Source of the DNA: Lingula anatina
Lineage: Eukaryota; Brachiopoda; Lingulata; Lingulida; Lingulidae
DNA: 64,000 nucleotides
Direction: 5' to 3'
Assembly (NCBI RefSeq): GCF_001039355.2
Contig: NW_019775746.1
Span: 547,771-611,770 of the forward strand
Below are positions 1-13,345 of this stretch, piece by piece. Below the pieces are notes generated by a model that worked only from the letters and a program-made list of their open reading frames with translations, was not told where the DNA came from and did no database searches. Positions within the stretch are counted from its first letter, which is position 1, and every line of letters starts with the position of its first letter. Made by a program: the position numbers and the translations under genes.

Positions 1-244
1 GGTGATTGGACAGTCTACCTCAATTTGGCTTTGACCACAATCTCGCCCCGAGACCTAAAGTCCTACTTGGACTAAAACAGACACTGGTCAATTTTTAGTT
101 CTATGTTGAACTTTAGTTTGGTGGTAGATATTCAAATAATTTCAAACACATCGAAAAAAACGGGATATTGTAATTCGAGATACAGTGTAGTAACCAGCAA
201 TTAATATTGTACTTAAGCCTTGTACTAAACAGCATATGGAAACT

Positions 245-327
<83 letters not shown>

Positions 328-3300
328 CAACATAAAAAAGCACAGATTGCATTATTAAAGCATAATATACGGACTCCTCGGTGGCGATACATGTAGCAAG
401 ACCATTTATCTCACTAACTAATACTGCGGCTCGAAACGTTTATGCTATGGAGAACTAGCTGAGAGAGTTCGTTTGCAGAAGTATATAGAAGTATATTTAT
501 AGCCTGGATTGCTACTTTATCTCTATCTGGCTGTAAATCACAAACGTCCTGGTAGATCATACCCGGCCAGCAAGCCACTACTGACCATAATACTGACCAA
601 AGGCCAGTGCCGGGGAGATAGGGGAGATTAGATTCAGTGTCACGTTGCTGCTACTGGCAAAGTTTTCAGGCAGTCTGAAGCGTATTAGAAAGCGAGAACA
701 ACAGTCTTCTACTTAGTGATAGGGTTTTAATATGTAACATTACACCATATAAATTCAAACAGTATCAAAATAGATCTATCTCTATAAAAACAACATTAAC
801 TGCATGAAAAATAAAAGTAGCAAACCTAACATGAATAAAAAGTGACACAGTCAAATTTGATTATTTTGTAATATACGCAGGGGTCTCTGGTGTTAAATAA
901 CAGGTAGGCCCTACATGAAGGAGTATGGATACATATTACGTAAGTCTGGGTATCACGGCTTAATATATCGCTATAGCAAATTACAAAAATGACTCGATCT
1001 TTTCAATGGGGTAAATTGCGAATTTCACAGTTACTGTATTAATTAAGTCATAAATTCTTAAAATTGGAATATTAGTATTGATTGAGTGTTAACAACAAAA
1101 TTGAAAAAGCAGGCCACCCTACATAAAGCAGGCTACCCTAGAGTTCTATGCTATACAGCGAAAGCACCACAAATGCTATATAAAAATTATTCCAAAATTA
1201 TGTGTCTGAAAGATTGATGATTGTACCCCATTGAAAACATCGAGTGATTATAGCAGATCGATATTGTTTCTGACAGCATATCTCAAGATCTAGTCTGCAC
1301 ACAATATATTTAATATTTTGATACTTTCCTTTATAACTTTCAATCTGAATTAATCTTTTTTGTTTGTGCTTCATAGCTTGGACTTTTTTTACAGTCTCCA
1401 CCAGCAAACCCGGATTAAGTGTTCTCCTCGAATCACATAATGGCAGGACGCATGTGTTATCACGTTTAGACATTGGGAAGAAATTCTACAGATAAATCAG
1501 TTCATCGATTTCAGTGCTGTTATAGGCATCACGCCATCGCTTCGTTTTCATTATTTCATTTTTCTGACGTTTACTTTTCTGCAAGCCATAGCCCATTCTC
1601 TCTCTCTCTCTCTCTCCCCCCCCCCCATATTGAACTTCATCATTTGGTACACAGTCACCACTGTAGTTATTAACTTAAAATCATTCTCAGATAACTGTAA
1701 TCAAACCGTTTTAAATTCGAAATATCGTCTTCCGTATTGTGTAACCTCTGACGAGGCTGCCCCACAGTTGCATCTGGCGTAGTGATCCGAAAAAAAGGGA
1801 GCATGGAATATATACACAGATGACTAAAGGGGGCGAGTCTTCCTAGCCTGTTTGTTAGCATAGTGAAATATAGATTAATGGCAGTTTGTTAAAATATACT
1901 GGACAATAACGGAGGTATCATCATCATCATCATCAGTGGAAAGTGTTAAGAGTTTTATTTATCGAGTTTTTTATTTTGCGACTGATAATCCCCAGGATAT
2001 TAATTTTTAAAACATTTAAACAACACCTGTAGGAAAAATGCATTGAAATTTTAAGTCACACATGGAAATCATACTGACGAGAGCGACCCATAATTTTCGT
2101 TCGGAACGAACCACATTTAAAAAACTGTCGGACAAAATCGTTTGGATACAGTAGTAGGGATATGACTAAATATAAAGTGACGTTGGCTCTGAACATTTCG
2201 AGAAAAGCATCGAAATAATTATCGAATTCCTTTTCACGAATTCGCCATTTACATTCAAGGTCTGTGCAAGGAGACGTAGTTTCTTGGGTTCTTTTCAATA
2301 TAAAAACTGCGAATTCTTTGTCCTCCCCTCCTTTATGTGAAGTCAGGTTTGATGCATGGCGGGTGTAATAACAACCGCTCACAAGGTTACTAAGGTTATA
2401 CAAACGTCTGCTCAGTCTTCTACACTATTTGAAACATTGAAGCCAATCTGATCATTTTGGGCTTATTATGGGCATTTCTCTGGCAATAGTGTGATGCATA
2501 CTAAAAGATGGTGCATTGCAGAGATTGTGTTATTGTTGTTGATATGTGTCAAAGTCAACTCGATCTTTTTTAATCTGTAGTTATATATATATTAATGGCT
2601 TGACACTTTTAAAAGATAAGCTTAACGAGTCTGCATAAATTAGTTTTGGAAGCACTGTTTATTGACAATGATATATTATCAACACAGTTTTAGCCATTGG
2701 TTGGTAGGCGCTTTAAATTAAGTTGGATGATTTTTTCCTCTTTCTGTGCTAATCATCTCGTCTCAAGAATAAAGGATGAATAAGAATTAATTCTCGAGTA
2801 TTTTTTTAAAATTTTAGTCAAATCCTTACATTTTGACAGATTTATAGTGCTAAAATAATTCTGAGAAGATCATTAAGAAATCAATAAAACGGTTATATAA
2901 CTACATTCGATCATGTTTTTTTTCTTATGTATTACAAGAAGTTATTTTTAATGAAATTGTATTTCGTGTATTTTTACTTGAGGGTCTTAAAACCAAACTA
3001 GTAAATCGTAGTCCTAATATCAAACTAGTAAATAATAGTTATAAGTATATTTTATAAAATACTAAAAACTCATAGCATTATATATGTGAATGATTGCAAA
3101 TATTGAAAAACACATCATTTATAAAATTAGCAAAAAGCGTCCATCACGCCCCTTAACTTGTATATGCTGATAGCCAAGTTTTCATCTTATCAGATTATTT
3201 ATTTATATGTTACTTTTTTCTTTCTTATACTATGTAACAAGCAGTAGAATTGAATGTAGCATAGACAGACAACACTGTTAACATGCAACTTTACAAGCTG

Positions 3301-5289
3301 ACATGAATTATTATTAATATTATAAATCCTTTTCTTTAAAAAAGAGTTCATGTGAATTAAACAGAATGATTTAAAGTCTAATATCTCTGGTTAGAGGAGA
3401 TTTTTTTCCGATTTAACAAAAGTTTTGCCACATTTTAATGTTTTACGTTTTTATAGAGCATACTCCTTACAATATCTGCACTTACACATGAATAATAATA
3501 ATGTTGACATATGAACCCTATCATTGTATTCAAATTTAACATTAGATGCTCCTTTAAAGAAAAATAAAAAATTGGAAACTCTGCATCAAATTATTTTAAA
3601 AATTATCTCAGGCAGAGGTTGAAGGTACCATCTCATAAAATATTAAAGGAAAAGGAACGGAATGGGGTATATTATGTATGGCGTTCTGACCTCAGATTAT
3701 CACTGTTGTTTAAGTCCAGATGTCCCTAAATACCAATGAAAGAGGACAGTGCCTTAAAGCTTTGAAAGCAATATTTAAGTCATTATTCAAGTTAAGGCGA
3801 CGCGGCAGGTGCTCGGCAATTTTGCTGCCAGTATCGAAATCGTTTGACTTCGCGTCAAGTGTCCAATTTTACCCGGTCTAATTTCTCCCTGCGATTACCT
3901 CGACACAGGAGATGATAGGCCAATTATACACTTAACCCAATTGAGATAAGGAAGAAAAAAATGTTAGTTAATTTGTGCCTTTTATCCTTCCTGGATGAGG
4001 CGGGGACAGAATAAGTATGTCGACCAGAGGAGTCGTCTCTCCCCTAGCGTGCGTGCCATGCGGAGAAACGCCATCCACCGATCGATCTTTTAGACAATAA
4101 TTTGGTAGGATTGATAATATTAGGTGAGCCGTGGTTAGTGAAAGTTTCCCCGATAATGTAGATTGATAGCAAGGCATCATGCTCTTAAAACGAATGCACT
4201 TTGTGAATGAGGAAAAGCTAGATGGTTCATTGTGTAAAGTGAGAGTTCGCTGTCTGTCTATTTGCCTGGTGAAGGTAGCAGCCTTTCTTTCTCACATCCA
4301 CTGCAAAGAGAATCTTACTCTCGTGAACTGCGGAGAGAAAGAGAAAGTTTCTCTTCCATTCCAGACATTTTAACACTCTTAGGATTAAAAACTGATATTC
4401 TAACACAACACCAAAAGCATTATGTACATAGCCACTACACTTAATTCATATTAAGACATAATTGTGACTGTGATTTATTTATTTAATTTATTAATTTATT
4501 AATTAATTAATTTATTTATTCATCAGTTATTCGCCTGTTCATTTTATTATTTTATGTTCTACACCACTGAAGACAAGGTGCGTCAAAACGGTGAGAGCAC
4601 TTAAGAGCTGCTCATCCATTAATGTGACAGTGCCGGCCAAATCTGGCGAGAAATATAATCATGGTTATGAGGACTACGGTATCAATGCATCACGAATTTC
4701 AATTTCATTATTTTTTTTCAGAAGAAGAACAGAGACAGAGGTTAGAAGAGGTTGTTACAGATGGTACAATGTGGTATTAGATGGAGGGACGTTGGCAGGG
4801 GTATTTGAAGAAAAATTTTGGTAAGACAGATAATGATAATAATGATGAAGACGACGGAACGAATGTCCAGTATATTTCAATACTAATAGTTGTAGAATCC
4901 CACTTGTTAATTATCCCTTCACTAACTCTACAATTCTCTTCACTCAGAAAAATGTTAAGTCAGTATGATGTCATATTTCCCTGTGCAGTCTAGTCTACGC
5001 ACGGGCAATCTTCTACATTTTCATAACAAATCAAGCCCCCCCCCCACCACCACCACTATATCAACCTGGATGATCATCTACACACACACGTCTCTTCTCC
5101 TATTGCCAGAAGGTCCACTTAACCTGATTCAGATAGCAGGAAGGGTAATGCCGTGAAATCCATTACTACAGTTGTCAGCTTCACGACGTTTGGCATTACG
5201 TGAGTGATTAGAAGCGTAGTAAGGTTCAATCAACAAATTTCCCATTGTACCCTGCAGTGAAGAGGTCGTGGTCGGCCCTGTTCACGCGT
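1..5289. other. Gene-free stretch, no identifiable coding sequence
   Basis: I see no recognisable gene. The stretch is AT-rich, with short open frames that match no family I know. It holds a GT/GA microsatellite near the start, a short CT plus poly-C tract near 1600, a short (TCA)n run near 1918-1935 and a TTAA/TTAT-rich low-complexity tract at about 4475-4530. The interval around 3780-3955 is less AT-rich and more complex than its surroundings, but I found no decisive motif. Confidence 0.5.
247..324. repeat. (GT)n-(GA)n compound microsatellite
   Basis: An uninterrupted GT dinucleotide run (about 247-278) passes directly into a GA run (about 279-324). The Ser/Leu- and His/Thr-rich open frames read across it are artefacts of the repeat. 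Confidence 0.97.
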
Positions 5290-5475
5290 CACTTATTCAG
5301 ATAGGTCCTGGCCCGGGTAGGTGTAAAGTCCAGTGCAGCCTAGTAGCTCAGGGCCACCATAAGACTGCTATAGAAAATATCCGCCTTATTTAGGCCACTA
5401 GTAAAACCCGTATATAATAATGCTATGCCCGTGTAATGTGCAATAAATGTGGAATAAAATTAACTAACTAACTAG
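5290..5475 (+). mobile_element. Possible 3' end of a LINE or SINE with a TAAC tail
   Basis: A moderately GC-rich block ends in AATAAA-like words (GCAATAAATGTGGAATAAA) followed directly by a short tandem tail (TAAC)3. This is the usual look of the 3' end of a non-LTR retrotransposon or a SINE that borrowed its tail. No coding remnant is visible, so the class is inferred from tail structure only. It could also be unique sequence next to a chance microsatellite. Confidence 0.35.
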
Positions 5476-5528
5476 CTGTTTACGAGAATCTTACTCATTC
5501 CCACATTAGATTGGATTCATTCAATAAT

Positions 5529-5870
5529 TGGTTTAGTCCTGGCCCAGCTGAAAGCTGGTTAAGTTCTGGTCTAGTTTAAGTGGTTTAGTCCTGGCCTAGC
5601 TTAAAGCTGGCTTGGTCCTATCATTGCTTACAACTCCTTTAGTCCTGACTGGCTTAAAGCTGGTCCATGTCCTGGTCTAGCTTAAAACTGGTTTAGTCCA
5701 AACATAACTTAAAACTGCTTTAGTTCTGGTCTGGCTTAAAGATGGTTTCTGTCCTGGTCTAGCTAAAACTGGTTTAGTCCTAGCATAGCTTAAACCTGCT
5801 TTAGTTCTGGCCTAGCATAAAACTGGTTTCAGTCCTGGACTAGCCTAAAACTGGTTTAGTTTTGACCTAG
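5529..5870 (+). repeat. Degenerate minisatellite, unit about 27-30 bp
   Basis: About a dozen imperfect tandem copies of a unit built around TTTAGTCCTGGCCTAGC and TTAAAACTGG. Neighbouring copies differ by substitutions and small indels; some read GTTCTGGTCTAGC and others GTCCTAGCATAGC. The array is old and diverged, with no long open frame in phase with the unit. Confidence 0.85.
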
Positions 5871-8800
5871 AAAAAAACGTTTATTTACTTGACTCGAGTG
5901 CATAGTCTTCCCAAAAAATTAAGTTAGCTAAAATAATTTAACTAGAATAATAACAACCAACTTTTAATAAAAACGTGTATCACAGCGTGCCATGTTCACC
6001 GAAGCCTTTGTGATCTCATGACATTTAACTGGTCTTCAACCAGCACAGATCCGCTTTATAAATCCGGCTGATGTCACCGCAGCCATGTCCACGGCGCTGG
6101 AGACTTGCTCCTTGTCACGCTAAAAACACCAGGGACATCAGGCAGCTCTAACGAACACTGAAATGTCTCCTCTGGCGCCACGTTTGGAGCATCTAGTGGC
6201 GGTAATGATGTGAGAATCATTGTGTCTTACCGATTTATATCTATTTTCCCAAACATAAGCTTGCTATAATTGCTCCAATTTTTGCGGGATAAATTGCGTT
6301 AATGTTTGGTTAATGTACTAGTAGCTTATTTGGTTAAAAGCTCGCCAAAGCATATGTAAGATAGTCTTCGTTTTTATCAACGCGTGGCGAGACCGACCTT
6401 AACAAAATTGTTCAAACTGACGTAATGCTTTGGCTGGAAATGAGATGTTCACTTTAACGGGATTGAACTTCAATACGTGTATCCTTTATGAGGTATTCAA
6501 TATATCATTACACTGAGAATGTGTCGCAGATCGGGGATAATGTGGCTTGAGGCCTTTCGAAATAAATCTCTTGTGATACTTGTGGCTTGCCCCGGGACAG
6601 CTTTGACTTCGAGTGTTCAAATTAAGGACTGAGAATTTTTCCGGTAATTAAGTTTTTTTTTTCGATTTTTTTCCGCTTCAAAATTCATTCCATATACTGC
6701 GTGTCATTCTCACCGTTGGTTTATATTAGCTACGTGTAACAAGGCACGATTGATTTTGATAGTAACGTGATAAACAATATGTCTACTGATTTAGATAGCT
6801 ATACTGCTGGCAACTCTGCCAAAAAACTAGGAAGGGAACTGTTCTTTATGAAATCGCGGGCTTTGACGCAACGGAGGTGGAACAGTAAAGTGATACGATA
6901 AGCGTTATCAGTGTGATCAAAAGCCGCCGTTACCCTGTTTGCCTATTACCATACCCTTAAAATATGCAATGATACTTTTTTTAAAGAAATGTCGAGCATA
7001 ACCAGACAAAGTTTGCTCTAATTCTTTTGGCTAAGATGTGGATGAATTCACCTCATGAGTAAAACGTAGGGTTCTCTTCCGAATAAACTGGTTCAGCATT
7101 TGTCTTTGGTTGAACTTCCTCCAGGAAAACATTTGACAGTCAGCTGTAAATTGTCCAAGGCTCAACACAGGAATTTTTTATAAAATATATCCCAAGGCAG
7201 CGTCGTACGTTTGTGCGTACGTGTGTTTGTGTGCGTGTGTGTCGTGTGGAGATGTGTGGTTTCAATATGTCCTATAATTCAATGGTTGTGTAAAGTTAAC
7301 AATTCTTTTTTTCTCAGTACCTTATTAGGTGTAGAAACCTCATTCTGGTCACTAGTTTAGTCAAGGTCAAGCATGTTTTAGCCTGCTTGCTGAGCCATTT
7401 GTTTGATTTTTTTGCTTAATAATGATACAATGGATCATCGCTCGTATTAGTCCGGTAAAAATATTTGAATTTCTTTACAAGTTTAAATGCATATATATGC
7501 TGGTTTTGTTAACTGCATCGTACAACAATGTATTATGAAGGGGTGGGGGAGAAAGATCATAGACTCTAACACTGGAAGAACTGCCTCTCTTCCTCACAGA
7601 CAGAGAAGGCGGGTCAAAGGTCATAATTCATAATTCATTCCAAGCCAAATATCAGGTCAGCGCTTGGCTCTAAATCATACAACAGACGTATACGGCACAT
7701 AAGACTGTTGCTAAAGTTTCTTTGTGAACAACACAATTCTGTGGAACTTTCAGACCACACGGTACAATTCGTTGAATATCTCAGTCTCTGATATGCTCCT
7801 ATATGTATTTTAGAATTAGCCCTTGTTTTGTAATTTCATAGCTATATCCAACTGTGAAGTGAGCTTATTACGGCCATTTTGGCGAGACGATATGTAATTA
7901 GGTTGAGTTTTGTTGTGTAATAAAATTGAGAAGGTAAGCTGGAAAAGATCATTGAAAGGTCTATGGTGTCTTCTACGAGTACATAAACGATTTTTCCTAA
8001 AAATTAACATTTTTCAAAATCTTAAACAGTGTGAAATATATATCAGTTTTGTTGCCGATATTACTGGGTACAAAAATTATTAAAGCAAGATTTATGTTAG
8101 GTTGGCTACAAAATGATTTAAGCGAAGTTTAAATTAAGTTTTAAGTTGGATTTTTATCTATACAAAAAGTTCATTCCAATAATAATGGGTAAGTTACCAA
8201 GATATACAGGGATCGGTCATTTGAGAAAACTGCACTAGAATATGTAAAATATAACATCAACATAAAATCTGACAACAATATTCAATTCTGCTAACTGCTA
8301 ATCCTATTACACTAGTTTTAACAATATCTATCGTTAAAAGAATTATGATAAATGTCAACACACCTTAACTGCATAAAACTTCCATCATAATTTTAATGAA
8401 ATATAATTCATTTAATGTTAACATAATGAAGTTACTACCTTTTTCAGGTTGTAACAACTTTATAATGCATCCTTATTTGACCCAGGTCTTTAAAAACATG
8501 ATATGCAGAGGTTTTTAATTTTTAATTTTAAAATGCTGGCGAAGGTTTTCTGCGCTGTAATACAGGTAAACAGATACAATAGTTATACCAATACGTGGGT
8601 TATAACTCGTTCATGCTACTACGGGTAGTGACGCTTCGTTCTTATAGTTTCTTAGATTCTTTATGAGTCTTATATCTTAATTTCTCACCTAAATTCTAGT
8701 TCTGTAGTGTTATACTGTTCTGCTGATCAGAACCACAAACCATGACCTAAATAACATTATTGAAAAAGTATCACTCACTTTTTTTATATTTTTCAGCCCT

Positions 8801-9081
8801 TTTCCGCATGCATACTTACAGTGCACAACCAGTATAATACTGGTAGAAATAAACTGATGAGATAGGTAAACAATGGGTTTTTTTACGAGCCTGCAGATAT
8901 TTTTCTCTCTTGGTAGAAATTTAGACTGCCATCAACAATTTTTTCACATTATTAGAATGTGAACGTGTAGATTTATTTAAACCGATTTGAAATATAGCCT
9001 ACACAAAACATTTTGAATGTTGCAATATACGTATTAGTCGAATAACTGATTTACACCTACTTGAATTGCACACAATTTTGT

Positions 9082-9085
<4 letters not shown>
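5871..9085. other. Gene-free stretch
   Basis: No supportable coding sequence. At 5985-6235 there is a complex, less AT-rich island with many short GC-containing words and no repeat structure, which could be a non-coding functional element. A short mixed GT/GC tract lies near 7200-7250. The rest is AT-rich unique-looking sequence. Confidence 0.45.
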
Positions 9086-9117
<32 letters not shown>

Positions 9118-9189
9118 TCTTTCTCTCTCTCTTTTGGGATCCAAGATCTTGTATCCTAGCTCTTTCTCTCTCTCTCTCTCTCTCTCTCT
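9086..9189. repeat. Interrupted (CT)n microsatellite
   Basis: Two CT runs (about 9086-9134 and 9161-9189) are separated by a short spacer containing the palindrome CAAGATCTTG. The Arg/Glu-rich frame on the minus strand is repeat-derived. Confidence 0.95.
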
Positions 9190-9707
9190 GCACAACATGA
9201 CAGCACCATGATCCCACCTTTACCTTCCACCACAGTAGAAGATATTAGCGGGAATTTTTCATACAGGAAGACCACGAAACTGATTTATCGTCCAAAGGAC
9301 AGAATTTGAAGTTTAAAGTATTTTTATAGCAATTGGGTCAAACCGGCTAAACCACTCCGGATCCGTGACCCTTTCCTCCACTCTATGTCGGCTGCAAAAT
9401 ACATCGATTTTTATCTTCAATTCAACTCGGCCCGGTTGCCATGTCAACACCTGGACACTGCAGCACGTGAAGAGTGATGAAGCATTCATATCATGTTGTT
9501 GATTTCATTGTTTTTTAACATGTTACATGTCCGACTTCATGGCGGTTATGGCGGACGCATGCATAGTGCCGTTTATGAAAAAGCCATGCGTGTTGAATAG
9601 CCGGGTGTTCTCTCCTGTTATTTTGCAAGTGGGTATCAAGACTAGTAGGAATAATTTGTATAGGCTGTTTAAAAGATGGTCGTCGTCCTCTCTCTCGAAA
9701 TCTTTTT

Positions 9708-9780
9708 CTTTGTGTGTGTGTTTGCTTGCGTGCGTGCGTGCATACATGTACACGTGTGTACGTGTGCATGTGTGTGTGTA
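9708..9780. repeat. Degenerate GT/TGCG alternating purine-pyrimidine tract
   Basis: Alternating GT, TGCG and CATG words make a purine-pyrimidine alternating tract of about 70 bp. The overlapping small frames on both strands are repeat artefacts. Confidence 0.8.
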
Positions 9781-10568
9781 TTGAATTATTTAATAAAAAC
9801 CCATACACCTAAATGTCTTCATGTGAATGATCAATTTATCTATCCGTGTCGGTAAAAACAAACCAGCCAGGGCCTCGTATAGACGACTAGCGTTTATGAC
9901 TAAATTTGCATTAAATTATATATAAATGACCATATGTTTCCATTAAGTAATCCCTGCACGTAAACATTTGAAGAACAATCACGTCCATCAGTTGCCTAAA
10001 CAGAAAGGAAATTCAGTTCCCAATAAAAAAAGACACATACGTTAAGCTCTGAAAAGGGTGGAGAAAGAGAGAAAATGCGTTGTCGCCAAGTATTTTGAAG
10101 ATTAATTACTTTATGATGACATTCTTGCACAGATGTGAATGTCCAGAGGCTACTGTAGAAAATACGTTGACCTATTGTTGACCGGTTACCTAACCCTAAA
10201 GCTGGACCTTAACATGCTAACGTGGAAATACTGCCAATGGCTAACTAAAAAATATTTAGTTTGGCCAGAGAAATTAAAACATTTTTTTAAAATTTTCTTC
10301 TGATACTTAAAGTGGATTCATAATAAACGGTATTCTACAGTCAATGGCTTCATGTATCTATTTGTTGGAGATAATAATGGGTAAATTTTATTTATAATTT
10401 ATTTTTTATTTTTTCTCTTGTAATTTTCCAAGAAATTTAGGTCGAAATTTCGACTACAATTAATAGTCAGATTGATGCAAATTTTCCTAACTTTTGACAG
10501 TCGGAGAAAAATTGCACTGTTTGTGGAAAATGAAGGGAAAGAGGTGGAAGATAAGAATTGTATCGTAC

Positions 10569-10670
10569 CTGTGAGGCGGCTGGCGGAGAACTAAGTGCTG
10601 TACCAGTCCCCGTGTTGCAGTGTCCGTTATAAGAAGGGTATCCCGTATAAGGCGCCGTTGAATGCGCCAT
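10569..10670 (-). CDS. Candidate first coding exon of an unidentified gene (speculative)
   Basis: On the minus strand an ATG at 10670 opens a 34-codon frame beginning MAHSTAPYTGYPSYNG and ending in AAASQ-type residues (PPAASQ). It is followed directly by a consensus-like donor, CAG|GTACGA. The peptide is rich in Ser, Thr, Pro, Gly and Tyr, as in N-terminal tails of many animal transcription factors or RNA-binding proteins, but I recognise no family. The codons lie next to the CpG-richer stretch at 10.7-12.4 kb, which would be upstream for this strand, so a promoter is plausible. Downstream exons would lie at lower coordinates and I could not identify any. A chance frame ending at a GT is a real alternative. 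Confidence 0.3.
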
Positions 10671-12575
10671 ATTAACAGCGGCGTCGCTGGTCAGTGCCTC
10701 TGTGTTTGTGTCGTGTTGGGCACTCGGAAAGAGTGGGTGTCCCTCTTGATGGCGTTCCGTGGTTCACGTTTACTTGGAACTGAATGCGTATTTCTCCAAA
10801 AAACGCTTACTGTTAAACCATACGATAGCACGGATTCTTGGAGACGAATAACGATGCTTATGTGATTCTTATGATAGAGCCAGTTACAGTGGAATAAAAT
10901 GGAGTATTTTCTCTCCCCGACTTTAGTAGACGAAGGGAGTAGAGTTTATGATCCCACTGCCAGTCATAACTATTTTGTCCGGTGATGCAAACGCACAGTG
11001 AATCTGAATATCCATTTAATATAGGTGATGATAAAAAGTTTACGCTAGCATGGCCGGGTGTCCGTAGAGAAGTAGATGGTCTCAGGCTGTATGACGGTGC
11101 TCTCTGTGTCAGACGAACAGCCTGGCTGTGTGGTGGGGCCGGTGGCTGAGCTAGGCAGCCTACAGCCAGTACGGCACCGAATGGTCTTTTGGTACGGTTA
11201 GTGTTTTTGCAAATCACCGGCTTATGTTTTGCCTGCCTACAATCCCAACATGATTAAAATAGCAGACAATCCTCTCGACTCAAAACTGGGCTCAGAAAGT
11301 CTTGGTTGACTATAATAATGATGATCGCTCGACACGGCCCAAGAGTTTTGTTGCGGTTTTATGATGACAGATTCAGTTCTTCGTACAATTTGCTGTACGT
11401 ATAGGGCGTTCAACTCACGCGGAGGAACTACGGTACGCAATGTGTTTCCTAGGGCCTATTTCAGTACCCAGTTTTCGTTAACGTCCTCCCTTAATTCTGG
11501 CGTTCTTCCGACCTTGCCTATGTCGTACCGTGACGTCCGCGAGGTGAAGATGTGAATTCACTTGCCCCTTAATTAAGCCCTGTCAACTTAGTTTTACCTG
11601 CACAAAGCTTGTAGATTTCACCTGAGCGCCACTTTCCCAATATGAACGTTCGTTTTCTGGCATCCCCCGTTGACAGGCTTGCTGTGAAAATACCAAACAC
11701 ACAGCTGATATCCCAGATCTGTTCAGTTGGCCTATACTTCTAGTGGTAGGCTCCACGCTTTGACGGGCAGCCTGTGCGTAAAAATTGCACAGACCAAGCT
11801 AGCGTGACACGGTTTCTCCAGCTCCCTATTCTATTGGCTAACCCGGAATTACATTGGAAGCGAGGCCAGCGGTTGGAGGGCTACTGACGCTTGCCGTCTG
11901 ACTGTCATAAGTTACCCTTTGACTGCTGCATTTGAGAAGCTAAACAAAGGTCACTGGCCCTATATTTCTCTTTGTCGTAAATAAACCTTTAATTTAGAGA
12001 TAGAAATAATGCACGACATTCTCCTCTCTTGCGCAGGCCAATATCAGTGTGCCTTCTATTTCACTGAAATCGCAATAAGCATTACCAGTGAGGGATATCT
12101 TAGGCCTATTGCTGGCGTTTGCGGTGGGGCATTATATTACGCCGACTCCGCCCCGTAGATGCGGGTGATTATGATGAGTCTTTGTGCCTATGAAGGCAGC
12201 AAGGCGTAGAGGACAGCAATCCCCGGACGGCCCACTTTTCCCTGGAGATGGGGCCCCTTCAGCGTGCTCACCCTCTCACGTTATCTGCCTGTCGCGGACG
12301 GTAGATTTGTCAGTGTCAGCGGAATGTCGAGCGTAATGAGCCTTGGACGAGATGGAGAAAGATAGCTTTATTGTTCTTCACTGGCTGGGTAGGGGGGGGG
12401 AGTGACGGCACACTTTACGGACTCGGGCAGGGATTGTCATGTCCACAACTGGACTTCTCCCCCAGCATCTATTAAGTTTTTGTTTTTATTGAATGATTAC
12501 GTGATCAAGTTTTAAGCTGTTTGTTCACTATAAAACAAGCACTGAGAGAAAGGGAAACCTTGGCAAGGACGAAAA
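10671..12575. promoter_or_regulatory. CpG-richer, complex non-coding stretch; possible promoter/enhancer region
   Basis: Base composition changes from the AT-rich surroundings to a more GC- and CpG-containing sequence with no repeats. The block 12011-12380 contains a GC-box-like CCGCCCC, a TGATGAGTC word (AP-1-like), TTATCTG (GATA-like), TAATGAG (homeodomain-like) and ATTGTT (SOX-like). No long open frame continues through. Regulatory function is inference from composition and motif density; single motifs of this length occur by chance. Confidence 0.3.
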
Positions 12576-12610
12576 GGGAAAGAAAGAAAGAAAGAAAGAA
12601 AGAAAGAAAA
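12576..12610. repeat. (AAAG)n microsatellite
   Basis: An AAAG tetranucleotide run of about eight units. Confidence 0.95.
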
Positions 12611-12940
12611 TAATTTAACTTAATATACGAGTAGCAGATTTGGTTCAAGTATGAAAAACCACATATATTTTGCTGAAAGATACAAATGTGAAAGGTCCTG
12701 AAGAGGGCACTGAAAGCCTCGTAAAACTGTATGCTTGCGTTTTTGATACCTTTCCTTTTACGAACAACATCCTCCTCACATTTCCGGTCACACCAAAATG
12801 TATGTAATTTCTCTCCTTCCATTTATTTTTGCAGAAAGTTGCTGTGCCTTCTTTAAAGAGATGGGGAATTCTACATTCAGATTTCCTAGTATTGTTATAA
12901 TTTCCTCTCCACTCTGCTCTTGAACCCCCCCTCCCACCTC

Positions 12941-13345
12941 NNNNNNNNNNNNNNNNNNNNNNNNNNNNNNNNNNNNNNNNNNNNNNNNNNNNNNNNNNNN
13001 NNNNNNNNNNNNNNNNNNNNNNNNNNNNNNNNNNNNNNNNNNNNNNNNNNNNNNNNNNNNNNNNNNNNNNNNNNNNNNNNNNNNNNNNNNNNNNNNNNNN
13101 NNNNNNNNNNNNNNNNNNNNNNNNNNNNNNNNNNNNNNNNNNNNNNNNNNNNNNNNNNNNNNNNNNNNNNNNNNNNNNNNNNNNNNNNNNNNNNNNNNNN
13201 NNNNNNNNNNNNNNNNNNNNNNNNNNNNNNNNNNNNNNNNNNNNNNNNNNNNNNNNNNNNNNNNNNNNNNNNNNNNNNNNNNNNNNNNNNNNNNNNNNNN
13301 NNNNNNNNNNNNNNNNNNNNNNNNNNNNNNNNNNNNNNNNNNNNN
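12941..13345. other. Assembly gap, 405 N
   Basis: A run of N between a C-rich end (CCCCCCCTCCCACCTC) and a CA-repeat start. The gap probably spans a simple-sequence tract that resisted sequencing. Open frames translated through it are meaningless. Confidence 0.99.

Noticed and set aside
9515-9808. His/Thr- and Val/Cys-rich overlapping frames
   Set aside because: They are translations of a GT/TGCG low-complexity tract on both strands.
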